63,749 nt of DNA, taken from NCBI RefSeq assembly GCF_029840925.1, contig NZ_JAOCDM010000020.1, forward strand, positions 1 to 63,749. Reading direction: 5' to 3'. The stretch is from Pseudomonas sp. GD03858. Its GTDB lineage: Bacteria; Pseudomonadota; Gammaproteobacteria; Pseudomonadales; Pseudomonadaceae. The notes beneath the pieces were generated by a model, which was given only the letters and a program-made list of their open reading frames with translations, was not told the DNA's origin and made no database searches. Below are positions 27,526 through 41,088 of this stretch, piece by piece. How positions within the stretch are numbered: position 1 is the first letter of the stretch; the number at the start of each line of letters is the position of its first letter. A program made the position numbers and the translations under genes.

Positions 27526-27918
27526 ATGAGTATGCAGGACCCGTTAGCGGACATGCTAACTCGCATCCGTAATGCCCAGATGGCTGAAAAGTCTGTCGTA
27601 AGCATGCCTTCCTCCACCCTGAAGGTCGCGGTTGCCAAAGTACTGAAAGACGAAGGTTACATCGCTGGCTACGAAGTCACCGGCGAAGCCAAGCCTTCCC
27701 TGTCGATCGAACTGAAGTACTTCGAAGGCCGTCCGGTCATCGAGGAGCTGAAGCGTACCAGCCGTCCTGGCCTGCGCCAGTACAAGGCCGTTACCGAGCT
27801 GCCGAAAGTACGCGGCGGTCTGGGCGTGTCTATCGTCTCCACCAACAAAGGTGTGATGACTGACCGCGCTGCGCGCGCTGCCGGTGTCGGCGGCGAAGTT
27901 CTGTGCACAGTGTTCTAA
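27526..27918 (+). CDS. rpsH: 30S ribosomal protein S8
   Basis: S8 organises the 30S platform and represses the spc operon in E. coli by binding mRNA near rplE. The 130-aa protein ([18 protein letters not shown]) has a standard C-terminus. An ATG two codons later (27532) is the alternative start. It lies downstream of its own hairpin-promoter unit here. Confidence 0.97.
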   Translation: MSMQDPLADMLTRIRNAQMAEKSVVSMPSSTLKVAVAKVLKDEGYIAGYEVTGEAKPSLSIELKYFEGRPVIEELKRTSRPGLRQYKAVTELPKVRGGLGVSIVSTNKGVMTDRAARAAGVGGEVLCTVF

Positions 27919-27930
27919 GGGGAGATAGGC

Positions 27931-28464
27931 ATGTCTCGCGTCGCTAAGAACCCCGTTAAGCTGCCAGCAGGCGTCGAAGTCAAATTCGCCGGCCAGCAGC
28001 TTTCGGTGAAGGGTGCCAAGGGCACTCTCGAACTGAACGTTCACTCGTCTGTTGAAGTTACCGAAGAAGCTGGTGAGCTGCGTTTCTCCGCTCGCAACGG
28101 TGACCAGCAAGCTCGCGCCATGGCCGGTACCACCCGCGCCCTGGTGAACAACATGGTCCAGGGCGTAAGCCAAGGCTTCGAGCGCAAGCTCCAGCTGGTC
28201 GGTGTTGGTTACAAGGCACAGGCCAAGGGCACCGTCCTGAACCTGGCTCTGGGCTTCTCGCACCCAGTGGATTACGAACTGCCAGCCGGTATCACCGCTG
28301 AAACCCCAAGCCAGACCGACATCCTGATCAAGGGTATCGACAAGCAGCTGGTAGGTCAGGTGGCCGCTGAAGTCCGCGGTTTCCGTCCGCCAGAGCCTTA
28401 CAAGGGCAAGGGTGTGCGTTACGCGGACGAAGTAGTCCGTCGTAAAGAAGCCAAGAAGAAGTAG
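27931..28464 (+). CDS. rplF: 50S ribosomal protein L6
   Basis: L6 lies near the sarcin-ricin loop. The 177-aa protein consists of two repeated alpha/beta domains and ends with the conserved [16 protein letters not shown] motif. Confidence 0.98.
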   Translation: MSRVAKNPVKLPAGVEVKFAGQQLSVKGAKGTLELNVHSSVEVTEEAGELRFSARNGDQQARAMAGTTRALVNNMVQGVSQGFERKLQLVGVGYKAQAKGTVLNLALGFSHPVDYELPAGITAETPSQTDILIKGIDKQLVGQVAAEVRGFRPPEPYKGKGVRYADEVVRRKEAKKK

Positions 28465-28474
28465 GGCCTAGCAA

Positions 28475-28825
28475 ATGACCGACAAAAAAGTTACTCGACT
28501 GCGTCGCGCTCGCAAAGCACGCCTGAAAATGCACGAGCTCGAAGCCGTGCGTCTGTGCGTGTTCCGCTCCTCGCAGCACATCTACGCCCAGGTCATTTCG
28601 GCCGACGGCAGCAAGGTTCTGGCAAGCGCCTCGACCTTGGACAAAGAACTGCGTGATGGCGCCACCGGCAACATCGACGCGGCCACTAAGGTTGGCAAGC
28701 TGGTAGCTGAGCGTGCGAAAGCCGCCGGTGTATCTCAAGTTGCCTTTGACCGTTCCGGCTTCAAGTACCACGGCCGCGTCAAGGCGCTGGCTGATGCTGC
28801 TCGTGAAGGCGGGCTGGAGTTCTAA
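28475..28825 (+). CDS. rplR: 50S ribosomal protein L18
   Basis: A 116-aa 5S rRNA-binding protein ([20 protein letters not shown]...[24 protein letters not shown]). Confidence 0.97.
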   Translation: MTDKKVTRLRRARKARLKMHELEAVRLCVFRSSQHIYAQVISADGSKVLASASTLDKELRDGATGNIDAATKVGKLVAERAKAAGVSQVAFDRSGFKYHGRVKALADAAREGGLEF

Positions 28826-28828
28826 GTT

Positions 28829-29329
28829 ATGGCAAATAACGATCAAAAGCGCGACGAAGGCTACATCGAGAAGCTGGTTCAAGTTAACCGCGTAGCCAAA
28901 ACCGTAAAAGGCGGCCGTATCTTCACCTTCACCGCGCTGACCGTGGTAGGTGATGGCAAGGGTCGTGTTGGCTTTGGCCGTGGCAAATCGCGCGAAGTAC
29001 CAGCCGCGATCCAGAAAGCCATGGAAGCTGCTCGCCGCAACATGATTCAGGTCGACCTGAAAGGCACCACCCTGCAGTACGCCACCAAGGCCGCCCACGG
29101 CGCCTCGAAGGTCTACATGCAGCCTGCCTCGGAAGGTACCGGTATCATCGCCGGTGGCGCAATGCGTGCCGTCCTGGAAGTCGCTGGCGTCCAGAACGTC
29201 CTGGCCAAGTGCTACGGCTCGACCAACCCGGTGAACGTGGTTCACGCCACCTTCAAGGGTCTGAAAGCCATGCAATCCCCTGAGTCCATTGCTGCCAAGC
29301 GCGGCAAGACTGTCGAGGAGATCTTCTGA
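28829..29329 (+). CDS. rpsE: 30S ribosomal protein S5
   Basis: S5 is at the mRNA entry channel and affects fidelity. The 166-aa protein has the N-terminal dsRBD-like part ([33 protein letters not shown]), including the loop affected in spectinomycin-resistant mutants, here wild type. Confidence 0.97.
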   Translation: MANNDQKRDEGYIEKLVQVNRVAKTVKGGRIFTFTALTVVGDGKGRVGFGRGKSREVPAAIQKAMEAARRNMIQVDLKGTTLQYATKAAHGASKVYMQPASEGTGIIAGGAMRAVLEVAGVQNVLAKCYGSTNPVNVVHATFKGLKAMQSPESIAAKRGKTVEEIF

Positions 29330-29331
29330 TC

Positions 29332-29508
29332 ATGGCAACCGTAAAAGTAACGCTGATCAAGAGCGTCTCGGGCCGTATCCCTAACCACAAGCTGTGCGTT
29401 AAGGGTCTGGGTCTGCGTCGCATCGGTCACACTGTAGAAGTCCAGGATACTCCCGAGAACCGCGGGATGATCAACAAGGCCTACTACATGCTGAAGGTCG
29501 AGGGTTAA
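29332..29508 (+). CDS. rpmD: 50S ribosomal protein L30
   Basis: A 58-aa ORF with ATG 2 nt after the rpsE stop, translating as [15 protein letters not shown]...LKVEG, matching L30 with the conserved [17 protein letters not shown] core. Standard place in the spc operon between rpsE and rplO. Confidence 0.96.
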   Translation: MATVKVTLIKSVSGRIPNHKLCVKGLGLRRIGHTVEVQDTPENRGMINKAYYMLKVEG

Positions 29509-29511
29509 TCG

Positions 29512-29946
29512 ATGAAACTCAATGATCTGAGTCCAGCGCCGGGTTCCCGTCGCGAGAAGCACCGTCCGGGCCGTGGTATCGGTAGCGGTCTGGGTAAGAC
29601 CGGCGGCCGCGGCCACAAAGGTCAGACCTCCCGTTCCGGTGGCTCCATCGCTCCAGGCTTCGAAGGCGGTCAACAGCCGCTGCACCGTCGCCTGCCGAAG
29701 TTCGGCTTCGTTTCCCTGAAAGCCATGGACCGCGCTGAAGTGCGTCTGTCCGAGCTGGCCAAGGTGGAAGGCGATCTGATCACCGTTCAGTCCCTCAAGG
29801 ACGCCAACGTGATCGGTCAGCACGTACAGCGCGTGAAAATCATGCTGTCGGGCGAAGTCACTCGCGCAGTCACCCTCAAGGGTATCGCCGTCACCAAAGG
29901 TGCACGTGCGGCTATCGAAGCAGCTGGCGGCAAGTTCGAGGAATAA
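29512..29946 (+). CDS. rplO: 50S ribosomal protein L15
   Basis: A 144-aa late-assembly protein with the Gly/Arg-rich N-terminal extension ([22 protein letters not shown]). Its stop is directly followed by secY. Confidence 0.98.
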   Translation: MKLNDLSPAPGSRREKHRPGRGIGSGLGKTGGRGHKGQTSRSGGSIAPGFEGGQQPLHRRLPKFGFVSLKAMDRAEVRLSELAKVEGDLITVQSLKDANVIGQHVQRVKIMLSGEVTRAVTLKGIAVTKGARAAIEAAGGKFEE

Positions 29947-31278
29947 ATGGCTAAGCAAGGTGCTCTCTCTTCGCTCGGTAAGGGCGGGATGTCGGAACTC
30001 TGGGCTCGTCTGCGCTTTCTGTTCATGGCGATCATCGTCTATCGGATTGGCGCGCACATCCCGGTACCAGGCATTAACCCGGACCGTCTCGCGGATCTGT
30101 TCCGGCAGAATGAGGGGACCATTCTTAGCTTGTTCAACATGTTTTCCGGCGGCGCGCTGGAGCGCATGAGCATCTTTGCATTGGGGATCATGCCGTACAT
30201 CTCGGCGTCGATCATCATGCAGCTCATGACCGCTGTCAGCCCGCAGCTGGAGCAGTTGAAGAAGGAAGGTGAAGCTGGCCGTCGCAAGATCAGCCAGTAC
30301 ACCCGCTACGGCACCGTTATCCTGGCGCTGGTTCAAGCCATTGGCATGTCCATTGGTCTGGCCAACCAGGGCGTGGCGTTTTCTGCTGGCCTCGGCTTCC
30401 ATGTCGTCGCCGTCTCGACCTTCGTGGCGGGCGCGATGTTCATGATGTGGCTGGGCGAGCAGATCACCGAGCGCGGTGTGGGCAACGGTATCTCGATGTT
30501 GATCTTCGCAGGTATCGTTGCCGGTCTTCCGAGAGCAATCGGGCAGTCTTTCGAGTCTGCGCGTACAGGCGATATCAATATCTTCGCCCTGGTCGCTATC
30601 GGTTTGCTGGCAGTAGCGATTATCGGTTTCGTGGTGTTCATTGAGCGTGGTCAGCGTCGTATCGCCGTTCACTACGCCAAGCGTCAGCAGGGCCGCAAGG
30701 TTTTCGCTGCGCAGACCAGCCACTTGCCGTTGAAGGTGAACATGGCGGGCGTAATCCCGGCCATTTTCGCGAGCAGCATCCTGCTGTTCCCGGCTTCGCT
30801 GGGTGCCTGGTTCGGTCAGTCCGAAGGTATGGGCTGGCTGCAGGACATCTCGCAGTCGATCGCTCCTGGTCAGCCGTTGAACATTCTGCTGTTTAGTGCA
30901 GGGATCATTTTCTTCTGCTTCTTCTACACAGCGTTGATGTTCAACCCGAAAGACGTAGCGGAAAACCTGAAGAAGTCCGGTGCCTTTATTCCGGGTATCC
31001 GTCCTGGTGAGCAGTCGGCGCGCTACATTGATGGCGTTCTGACTCGTCTGACCATGTTCGGTGCTCTTTACATGATGGCCGTCTGCCTTCTGCCCCAGTT
31101 CCTGGTGGTGGCAGCAAACGTGCCGTTCTACCTTGGCGGGACCTCGTTGCTGATTGTGGTAGTGGTTGTGATGGACTTCATGTCCCAAGTACAATCGCAC
31201 CTCGTTTCGCACCAGTACGAATCCCTGATGAAGAAAGCCAACCTGAAAGGCTACGGCGGCAGCGGCTTGCTGCGCTGA
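29947..31278 (+). CDS. secY: Preprotein translocase subunit SecY
   Basis: SecY is the channel of the Sec translocon. The 443-aa protein has the expected ten membrane helices, the plug region after TM1 and the cytoplasmic loop [23 protein letters not shown] that contacts ribosomes and SecA. Its ATG immediately follows the rplO stop, so expression is coupled to the ribosomal operon. Confidence 0.98.
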
Positions 31279-31307
31279 TAGACCTCCTAAGGTTCGAGGA
31301 GTCGGTA

Positions 31308-31424
31308 ATGAAAGTTCGTGCATCGGTGAAAAAGCTGTGCCGCAACTGCAAGATCATTCGTCGCGAAGGCGTCGTTCGCGTGATCTGCAGCGCGGAACCG
31401 CGTCACAAGCAGCGCCAAGGCTGA
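31308..31424 (+). CDS. rpmJ: 50S ribosomal protein L36 (zinc-binding form)
   Basis: A 38-aa ORF ([19 protein letters not shown]...) with Cys11, Cys14, Cys27 and His33, the full zinc-ligand set of the C+ form. This paralogue is usually replaced under zinc starvation by a Cys-less copy elsewhere. It is the last gene of the spc group and is followed by a hairpin. Confidence 0.96.
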
Positions 31425-31441
31425 GTGTGATCCGCGTTTCA

Positions 31442-31469
31442 AACCCAGCAGCTAGTGTGCTGCTGGGTT
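31442..31469 (+). terminator. Stem-loop between rpmJ and rpsM
   Basis: An 11-bp perfect stem (31442-31452 with 31459-31469) and a 6-nt loop, followed by the T-rich GATTATTCGTTT. It is a likely partial terminator. Its right edge overlaps the -35 of the alpha operon promoter by two bases. Confidence 0.65.
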
Positions 31470-31496
31470 GATTATTCGTTTCTACAGCGATATTAT
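31468..31496 (+). promoter_or_regulatory. Promoter of the alpha operon
   Basis: TTGATT (31468-31473), a 17-bp spacer, and TATTAT (31491-31496), then CTCGCGCCC. About 50 nt of leader precede rpsM, which could hold an S4-type autoregulatory element, though I cannot confirm a pseudoknot by eye. Confidence 0.75.
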
Positions 31497-31555
31497 CTCG
31501 CGCCCTATTTCTTGGCTTCCGGGGCGTAGGTAGCTGTCAATTGGAGTCCCACTGA

Positions 31556-31912
31556 ATGGCCCGTATTGCAGGCGTCAACATTCCAGATAACAAGCATACT
31601 GTTATCTCGCTGACCTACATCTATGGTGTCGGTCGCACTACTGCACAGAAAATCTGTGCGGATGCTGGTGTAAACCCAGCCGCTAAGATCAAGGATCTGA
31701 GCGACGAGCAAATCGAAACCCTGCGTGGCGAAGTCGCGAAGTTCACCACCGAAGGTGACCTGCGTCGTGACATCAACATGAAGATCAAGCGCTTGATGGA
31801 CCTGGGTTGCTACCGCGGCCTGCGTCATCGTAAAGGTCTGCCGGTTCGCGGTCAGCGCACCAAGACCAACGCACGCACCCGTAAGGGCCCGCGTAAGCCG
31901 ATCCGCAAGTAA
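31556..31912 (+). CDS. rpsM: 30S ribosomal protein S13
   Basis: S13 contacts P-site tRNA and bridges to the 50S. The 118-aa protein ([26 protein letters not shown]) ends in the basic tail [20 protein letters not shown]. Confidence 0.98.
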
Positions 31913-31930
31913 TCGCCCAGGAATATAGAC

Positions 31931-32320
31931 ATGGCAAAACCTGCTGCTCGTCCTCGTAAAAAAGTCAAAAAGACAGTGGTTGATGGCATCGCCCACATCC
32001 ATGCGTCTTTCAACAACACCATCGTGACCATCACCGACCGTCAGGGCAACGCACTGTCCTGGGCTACCTCCGGTGGTTCCGGTTTCCGTGGTTCGCGCAA
32101 ATCCACCCCGTTCGCAGCCCAGATCGCTGCCGAGCGTGCTGGTCAAGCTGCGCTGGAATATGGTCTGAAGAACCTCGACGTCAACGTCAAGGGTCCAGGT
32201 CCAGGTCGTGAGTCCGCCGTTCGTGCACTGAACAGCTGCGGCTACAAGATCGCCAGCATCACCGACGTGACGCCAATCCCGCACAACGGGTGCCGTCCGC
32301 CGAAGAAGCGTCGCGTGTAA
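31931..32320 (+). CDS. rpsK: 30S ribosomal protein S11
   Basis: A 129-aa platform protein near the E site ([22 protein letters not shown]...CRPPKKRRV). Confidence 0.98.
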
Positions 32321-32335
32321 TCAGGAGACAGATAA

Positions 32336-32956
32336 ATGGCACGTTACATTGGTCCAAAATGCAAACTGTCTCGCCGTGAAGGCACTGACCTGTTCCTGAA
32401 GAGCGGCGTTCGCGCTCTGGAATCGAAGTGCAACATCGAAGCAGCCCCAGGTATCCACGGCCAGCGCCGTGGCCGTCAGTCCGACTACGGTACCCAGCTG
32501 CGCGAGAAACAAAAAGTCCGTCGTATCTACGGTGTACTGGAGCGTCAATTCCGCGGTTACTACCAAGCGGCAGCCTCGAAGAAAGGCGCCACCGGTGAGA
32601 ACCTGCTGCAGATGCTCGAGTGCCGTCTGGACAACGTCGTTTACCGTATGGGCTTCGGTTCCACCCGTTCCGAGTCCCGTCAGCTGGTTTCGCACAAGGC
32701 GATCAGCGTTAACGGCAAGACCGTAAACATTCCATCCTACCAAGTTCGTCCGGGTGACGTGGTCGCAGTTCGCGAGAAGTCGCTGAACCAGCTGCGCATT
32801 GTTCAAGCCCTTGAACTGTGCGCGCAGCGTGGCCGCGTTGAGTGGGTTGACGTGGATGCTGCTAAGAAGTCGGGCGTTTTCAAGAACGTTCCTGCTCGTA
32901 GCGACCTGTCCGCCGACATCAACGAAAACCTGATTGTCGAGCTCTACTCCAAGTAA
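32336..32956 (+). CDS. rpsD: 30S ribosomal protein S4
   Basis: A primary 16S-binding protein and, in E. coli, the repressor of the alpha operon. The 206-aa protein is the zinc-free form ([19 protein letters not shown]) with an S4 RNA-binding domain ([22 protein letters not shown]). Confidence 0.98.
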   Translation: MARYIGPKCKLSRREGTDLFLKSGVRALESKCNIEAAPGIHGQRRGRQSDYGTQLREKQKVRRIYGVLERQFRGYYQAAASKKGATGENLLQMLECRLDNVVYRMGFGSTRSESRQLVSHKAISVNGKTVNIPSYQVRPGDVVAVREKSLNQLRIVQALELCAQRGRVEWVDVDAAKKSGVFKNVPARSDLSADINENLIVELYSK

Positions 32957-32978
32957 GGGCTAGAAAATAGGTGCATCC

Positions 32979-33980
32979 ATGCAGATTTCGGTAAATGAGT
33001 TTCTGACACCCCGCCACATCGATGTGCAGGTTGTCAGTCCAACCCGCGCCAAGATCACGCTCGAGCCTCTCGAGCGTGGCTTCGGCCATACCCTGGGCAA
33101 CGCGCTGCGCCGCATCCTGTTGTCCTCCATGCCTGGCTGTGCAGTAGTCGAGGCCGAGATCGATGGCGTACTCCACGAGTACTCCGCGATCGAAGGTGTA
33201 CAGGAAGACGTCATTGAAATCCTGTTGAACCTGAAAGGCCTGGCTATCAAGCTGCACGGTCGTGACGAAGTTACGCTGACCTTGTCGAAAAAGGGTTCGG
33301 GGGTGGTTACCGCTGCCGATATTCAGCTGGATCACGATGTCGAGATCGTCAACCCCGATCACGTAATCGCGAACCTGGCGTCCAACGGCGCCCTGAACAT
33401 GAAGCTCACCGTAGCTCGTGGTCGCGGTTACGAGCCGGCCGACTCCCGTCAAACCGACGAGGACGAAAGCCGCAGCATTGGCCGTCTTCAGCTGGACGCT
33501 TCGTTCAGCCCGGTGCGTCGTATCGCCTACGTGGTCGAGAACGCCCGTGTTGAACAGCGTACCAACCTGGACAAGCTGGTCATCGATCTGGAAACCAACG
33601 GCACCCTGGACCCTGAAGAGGCTATCCGCCGCGCCGCGACCATCCTGCAACAGCAGCTGGCCGCGTTCGTCGACCTCAAAGGTGACAGCGAGCCGGTCGT
33701 GGTCGAGCAGGAAGACGAGATCGATCCGATCCTGCTGCGCCCGGTTGACGACCTGGAACTGACCGTACGTTCGGCCAACTGCCTCAAGGCGGAGAACATC
33801 TACTACATCGGCGACCTGATTCAGCGTACCGAAGTAGAGCTGTTGAAGACTCCTAACCTGGGCAAGAAGTCCCTGACCGAAATCAAGGACGTCCTGGCCT
33901 CCCGTGGTCTGTCTCTCGGCATGCGCCTCGACAACTGGCCGCCTGCAAGTCTTAAGAAAGACGACAAGGCGACTGCCTGA
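32979..33980 (+). CDS. rpoA: DNA-directed RNA polymerase alpha subunit
   Basis: Alpha dimers scaffold the polymerase, and the C-terminal domain binds UP elements and activators. The 333-aa protein has the N-terminal assembly domain ([26 protein letters not shown]), a linker near 235-250, and the CTD ([38 protein letters not shown]) containing the DNA-binding helix-hairpin-helix. Co-transcribed with rpsD and rplQ. Confidence 0.98.
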
Positions 33981-34022
33981 TCGTCGTAATCACCGAACGT
34001 AGTGTTTGGTAAGGAATGAATC

Positions 34023-34409
34023 ATGCGTCATCGTAAAAGTGGACGTCACCTGAGCCGTACCAGCTCTCACCGCAAGGCTATGTTCCAGAACATGGCAGTG
34101 TCGCTGATCGAGCACGAGCTGATCAAAACCACCCTGCCGAAAGCCAAGGAACTGCGCCGCGTTGCCGAGCCGCTGATCACCCTGGCCAAGGAAGACAGCG
34201 TAGCCAACCGTCGTCTGGCTTTCGACCGTACCCGTTCGAAGTCCGCCGTTGGCAAACTGTTCAACGACCTGGGCAAGCGTTACGCCACCCGTCAGGGCGG
34301 CTACCTGCGCATCCTGAAGTGCGGTTTCCGCGCTGGCGACAACGCGCCTATGGCGTACGTCGAGCTGGTTGATCGTCCGGTCGGTGGTGCTGTAGAAGCT
34401 GCCGAGTAA
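34023..34409 (+). CDS. rplQ: 50S ribosomal protein L17
   Basis: A 128-aa protein ([24 protein letters not shown]) that is the last gene of the alpha operon. A strong terminator follows after 21 bp. Confidence 0.98.
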   Translation: MRHRKSGRHLSRTSSHRKAMFQNMAVSLIEHELIKTTLPKAKELRRVAEPLITLAKEDSVANRRLAFDRTRSKSAVGKLFNDLGKRYATRQGGYLRILKCGFRAGDNAPMAYVELVDRPVGGAVEAAE

Positions 34410-34430
34410 GACGTTCTGTCTGCTACAAGA

Positions 34431-34454
34431 AACCGGGCCTAGGCCCGGTTTTTT
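34431..34454 (+). terminator. Terminator of the alpha operon
   Basis: A near-perfect palindrome (AACCGGGCCT/AGGCCCGGTT, 34431-34450) followed by a run of T. It ends the 30-kb ribosomal super-cluster. Confidence 0.9.
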
Positions 34455-34580
34455 GTTGCCAGGTGAATTGCTATTTTCTATTGATACAAGTCACTTAATG
34501 AATTTGTTCTTGTAACACTGCTCGTCAATACTCTCTCCAAGCCGATTAGCCGGCAGTTCGAGACCCGATAAGGAGAGCCC

Positions 34581-36020
34581 ATGAGCAAGATTCTCACCAC
34601 CGCCAGCGGTGCCCCCGTTGCTGACAACCAGAATTCCCGTTCCGCCGGCCCACGTGGCCCGCTGCTGCTCGACGACTTCCATCTGATCGAGAAGCTGGCC
34701 CACTTCAACCGCGAGAACATCCCTGAGCGCCGCGTACATGCCAAGGGCTCCGGCGCCTACGGTACCTTCACCGTCACCCGTGATATCAGCGGCTATACCA
34801 GTGCCAAGCTGTTCGATGCCATCGGCAAGCGCACCGAAACCTTCCTGCGCTTCTCCACGGTCGGTGGCGAGCGCGGCTCCGCCGATACCGAGCGTGATCC
34901 ACGTGGCTTCGCGGTTAAGTTCTATACCGAGGAAGGCAACTGGGACATCGTCGGCAACAACACCCCGGTATTCTTCATCCGTGACCCGTTGAAGTTCCCT
35001 GACTTCATTCACACCCAGAAGCGCCACCCGCAGAGCAATCTGAAGAACGCCCAGATGATGTGGGACTTCTGGTCGCATTCTCCCGAGGCCTTGCACCAGG
35101 TCACCATCCTGTTCTCCGACCGCGGTATCCCGGACGGCTACCGACACATGCATGGTTTCGGCAGCCACACCTACAGCCTGATCAACGCCAAGGGCGAGCG
35201 CACCTGGGTCAAATGGCACTTCAAGACTCAGCAGGGCATCAAGAACCTGGCGCCGGCCGACGCCGCCCGCCTGGCCGGCACCGATCCGGACTACGCCCAG
35301 CGTGACCTGTTCGAGGCCATCGAGCGTGGCGACTTCCCGCGTTGGACCGTGTGCATCCAGGTCATGAGCGAAGCCGAAGCGGCCGCCCGGGCAGAGAACC
35401 CATTCGATGTGACCAAGACCTGGTCGCAGAAGGACTACCCGCTGATCGAAGTTGGCGTGCTGGAGCTTAACCGCAACCCACTCAATTACTTCGCCGAAGT
35501 CGAGCAGGCGGCGTTCGGCCCCAGCAACATGGTCCCGGGCGTCGGCCTGTCGCCGGATCGCATGTTGCAGGGCCGGGTCTTCGCCTATGCCGATGCGCAC
35601 CGCTACCGTGTGGGTACCAATCACCAGCAGCTGCCGGTCAATGCGCCGCGCTGCCCGGTGAACAGCTACCAGCGCGATGGCTCCATGGCCACTGGCAGCT
35701 ACGGCGGCGCGCCGAACTACGAGCCCAACAGCTACGCTAGCGCGCCGAAGCAGTCGCCACGCCACGCGGAGCCCGCGCTGGCCCTGAGTGGCTCGGCGGA
35801 TCGCTACGATCACCGTGAGGACGACGACTACTACAGCCACGCCGGCGCGCTGTTCCGTCTGATGAGCGCCGAGCAGAAGGCACTGTTGATCGCTAACATC
35901 GCCGGAACCATGGCGGGCGTGAGCGAAGATGTGGTGCAGCGCCAGCTGCAGTACTTCTTCAAGGCTGACCCGGCCTATGGAGAAGGAGTCGCCAAGGCCT
36001 TGGGCGTGAATCTCGCCTGA
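34581..36020 (+). CDS. katA: Monofunctional heme catalase (small subunit)
   Basis: KatA splits hydrogen peroxide into water and oxygen in the cytoplasm. The 479-aa size is that of small-subunit catalases. The distal His is in [12 protein letters not shown] (H53), the distal Asn in VGNNTPVFF (about 126-127), and the proximal Tyr in [13 protein letters not shown]. An AAGGAG-like site lies about 9 nt upstream of the ATG. The neighbouring ferritin gene at 36184 suggests a joint role in peroxide and iron control, as in the katA-bfrA pair of P. aeruginosa. I see no clear promoter or OxyR site by eye. Confidence 0.95.
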   Translation: MSKILTTASGAPVADNQNSRSAGPRGPLLLDDFHLIEKLAHFNRENIPERRVHAKGSGAYGTFTVTRDISGYTSAKLFDAIGKRTETFLRFSTVGGERGSADTERDPRGFAVKFYTEEGNWDIVGNNTPVFFIRDPLKFPDFIHTQKRHPQSNLKNAQMMWDFWSHSPEALHQVTILFSDRGIPDGYRHMHGFGSHTYSLINAKGERTWVKWHFKTQQGIKNLAPADAARLAGTDPDYAQRDLFEAIERGDFPRWTVCIQVMSEAEAAARAENPFDVTKTWSQKDYPLIEVGVLELNRNPLNYFAEVEQAAFGPSNMVPGVGLSPDRMLQGRVFAYADAHRYRVGTNHQQLPVNAPRCPVNSYQRDGSMATGSYGGAPNYEPNSYASAPKQSPRHAEPALALSGSADRYDHREDDDYYSHAGALFRLMSAEQKALLIANIAGTMAGVSEDVVQRQLQYFFKADPAYGEGVAKALGVNLA

Positions 36021-36037
36021 GTCGAAGTGATAAGAAG

Positions 36038-36062
36038 AACCGCCCTCATTTGGGCGGTTTTT
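36038..36062 (+). terminator. Terminator after katA
   Basis: AACCGCCC (36038-36045) pairs with GGGCGGTT (36052-36059), followed by TTT, 17 bp after the stop codon. It separates katA from the ferritin gene. Confidence 0.85.
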
Positions 36063-36183
36063 CAATGAATATCACTACTGTTTAACCGATTTTTTGCTTC
36101 TAATTGCGCGTTTTTCAGTGACCGCGAGCAAAACCTGGTTCACACTATGTCCCATTGACGTATTCACAGGGAGAAGCAGGGCG

Positions 36184-36648
36184 ATGCAAGGTCACCCGGA
36201 CGTAATCAACTATCTCGTCACGTTGCTCAAGGGCGAACTGGCAGCGCGCGATCAGTACTTCATTCACTCGCGGATGTACGAAGACTGGGGCCTGACCAAG
36301 CTCTACGAGCGCATCAACCACGAGATGGAGGAAGAGACCCAGCACGCCGATGCCCTGATGCGCCGCATCCTGATGCTCGAAGGCACGCCGGACATGCGCG
36401 CCGACGACCTGGAAGTGGGCAGCACCGTGCCAGAGATGATCGAGGCTGATCTCAAGCTCGAGTACAAGGTTCGCGCCGCGCTGTGCAAGGGCATCGAACT
36501 GTGCGAGCTGCACAAGGACTACATCAGCCGCGACATCCTGCGTGCGCAGTTGGCCGATACCGAAGAAGATCACACCTACTGGCTGGAGAAGCAGCAGGGG
36601 CTGATCAAGGCCATTGGCCTGGAGAACTACCTGCAGTCGCAGATGTAA
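36184..36648 (+). CDS. ftnA: Bacterial ferritin of the FtnA/BfrA type, lacking the heme-ligand Met
   Basis: The 154-aa four-helix protein aligns well with bacterioferritins (start [11 protein letters not shown], end NYLQSQM). Ferroxidase ligands E18, E51, H54, about E93, E127 and H130 are all present. The Met52 that binds heme between Bfr subunits is Thr here (EETQHAD against EEMKHAD in E. coli), so the protein probably binds no heme. P. aeruginosa has the same situation in its katA-linked gene, first called bfrA and then shown to be a ferritin (FtnA). The ATG at 36184 is preferred over the in-frame ATG at 36094. It stores iron as a 24-mer shell in the cytoplasm. Confidence 0.88.
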   Translation: MQGHPDVINYLVTLLKGELAARDQYFIHSRMYEDWGLTKLYERINHEMEEETQHADALMRRILMLEGTPDMRADDLEVGSTVPEMIEADLKLEYKVRAALCKGIELCELHKDYISRDILRAQLADTEEDHTYWLEKQQGLIKAIGLENYLQSQM

Positions 36649-36665
36649 TTTCGCTATTGCAGATG

Positions 36666-36707
36666 CCCCTGTGGGAGCGGGCTCGCCCGCTCCCACAGGG
36701 GTTTTTT
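36666..36707 (+). terminator. REP-derived bidirectional terminator between ftnA and uvrA
   Basis: A perfect 17-bp inverted repeat built from the P. putida-type REP core GTGGGAGCGGGC, followed by TTTTTT. It lies between convergent genes (ftnA + strand, uvrA - strand), so it can end both transcripts. Confidence 0.85.
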
Positions 36708-36720
36708 GTTGGGCCTGGAA

Positions 36721-39555
<2,835 letters not shown>

Positions 39556-39684
39556 TACGGCCTCGCTCGGCGGGCATAAACAAAGGAGTATACGGCGCGC
39601 TGCCAGTACGCGGCAAAGCGTCGCGTATATGCCGCCAAGGCGTCGGACTGATAGAATCGCCGCCGGTTCACACGAGGTTAATCC

Positions 39685-41079
39685 ATGCACGACACCCACA
39701 ACGAGCGCATGAGTGGCAGCGAAACCCGCGCCGCGAGCGGCCTGGCCCTGGTCTTTGCCTTTCGTATGCTGGGCATGTTCATGGTATTGCCGGTGCTGGC
39801 CACCTACGGCATGGACCTGGCCGGCGCAACGCCCGCGCTGATCGGCCTGGCCATCGGCGCCTATGGCCTGACCCAGGCCGTGCTGCAGATTCCGTTCGGG
39901 GTGATTTCCGATCGCATCGGCCGCCGTCCGGTGATCTACCTGGGGTTGGTGATCTTCGCCCTGGGCAGTGTGCTGGCGGCGCAGGCCGACTCCATCTGGG
40001 GGGTGATCGCGGGACGCATCCTGCAGGGCGCGGGGGCGATTTCCGCGGCGGTCATGGCGTTGTTGTCGGACCTGACCCGTGAACAGCACCGCACCAAGGC
40101 CATGGCCATGATCGGCATGAGCATCGGCCTGTCGTTCGCCGTGGCGATGGTGGTCGGTCCGTTGCTGACTCGTGCCTTTGGCCTGTCAGGATTGTTCCTC
40201 GCCACCGCGGGACTTGCCCTGGTCGGTATCGCCCTGATCGCCTTCGTCGTGCCCAACACCCACAAGACCCTGCAGCACCGCGAGTCCGGCGTCGCCCGCC
40301 AGGCCCTGGGCCCGACCCTGCGCCATCCGGACCTTCTGCGCCTGGACGTGGGCATTTTCGTCCTGCACGCCATTCTCATGGCCAGCTTCGTCGCGCTGCC
40401 CCTGGCCTTCGTCGAGCGCGGCGGCCTGCCGAAAGAGCAGCACTGGTGGGTGTACCTGACCGCGTTGCTGGTTTCATTTTTTGCAATGATCCCCTTCATC
40501 ATCTACGGGGAGAAGAAGCGCAAGATGAAACGCGTCCTGCTCGGCGCGGTCAGTGTACTGCTGCTGGTGGAGGTGTTCTTCTGGCAGTGGGCTGACAACT
40601 TGCGCGGACTGGTGCTCGGCACCGTGGTATTCTTTACCGCATTCAACCTGCTGGAGGCGTCACTGCCTTCGCTGGTGAGCAAGGTGTCGCCAGCCGGTGG
40701 CAAGGGGACTGCGATGGGGGTGTATTCCACCAGCCAGTTCCTCGGCGCCGCGCTGGGAGGAATCATCGGTGGCTGGTTGTTCCAGCACGGTGGCCTGAGC
40801 ACGGTGTTCCTGGGTTGCGCGGGCCTTTGCGCCCTGTGGCTGATCACTGCGTTGCGCATGAACGAGCCGCCTTACGTGACCAGCCTGCGCATGCCGCTGA
40901 CGCCAGAGGCGGTCCGGGAAGCCGGGCTGACCGAGCGCCTGATGGCCGTGCCGGGTGTGACCGACGCCGTGGTGGTGGCAGACGAAGCCGCCATCTACAT
41001 CAAACTGGATACGAAAATTTTGGACCGTGCGACCCTCGAGCGTCTGGTGAATCCAGCCTCTTCGGCGTGCGAAGCCTAG
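39685..41079 (+). CDS. MFS transporter, YajR type
   Basis: The 464-aa protein has 12 predicted membrane helices, the MFS signature between TM2 and TM3 ([14 protein letters not shown]), and after the last helix a soluble C-terminal domain of about 70 residues ([26 protein letters not shown]...). That extra ferredoxin-like domain marks the YajR subfamily. The substrate is not known from sequence; proton-driven drug or metabolite efflux is the general expectation. It is followed by ssb after 9 nt, so the two probably form one transcript. A start at MSGSETRAA (24 nt later) is possible. Confidence 0.85.
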   Translation: MHDTHNERMSGSETRAASGLALVFAFRMLGMFMVLPVLATYGMDLAGATPALIGLAIGAYGLTQAVLQIPFGVISDRIGRRPVIYLGLVIFALGSVLAAQADSIWGVIAGRILQGAGAISAAVMALLSDLTREQHRTKAMAMIGMSIGLSFAVAMVVGPLLTRAFGLSGLFLATAGLALVGIALIAFVVPNTHKTLQHRESGVARQALGPTLRHPDLLRLDVGIFVLHAILMASFVALPLAFVERGGLPKEQHWWVYLTALLVSFFAMIPFIIYGEKKRKMKRVLLGAVSVLLLVEVFFWQWADNLRGLVLGTVVFFTAFNLLEASLPSLVSKVSPAGGKGTAMGVYSTSQFLGAALGGIIGGWLFQHGGLSTVFLGCAGLCALWLITALRMNEPPYVTSLRMPLTPEAVREAGLTERLMAVPGVTDAVVVADEAAIYIKLDTKILDRATLERLVNPASSACEA

Positions 41080-41088
41080 GAGAACGTT

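Noticed and set aside
39556..40089. N-terminal extension of UvrA in the same open frame
   Set aside because: It has no UvrA homology and overlaps the MFS gene on the other strand; the GTG start at 39555 gives the standard N-terminus.
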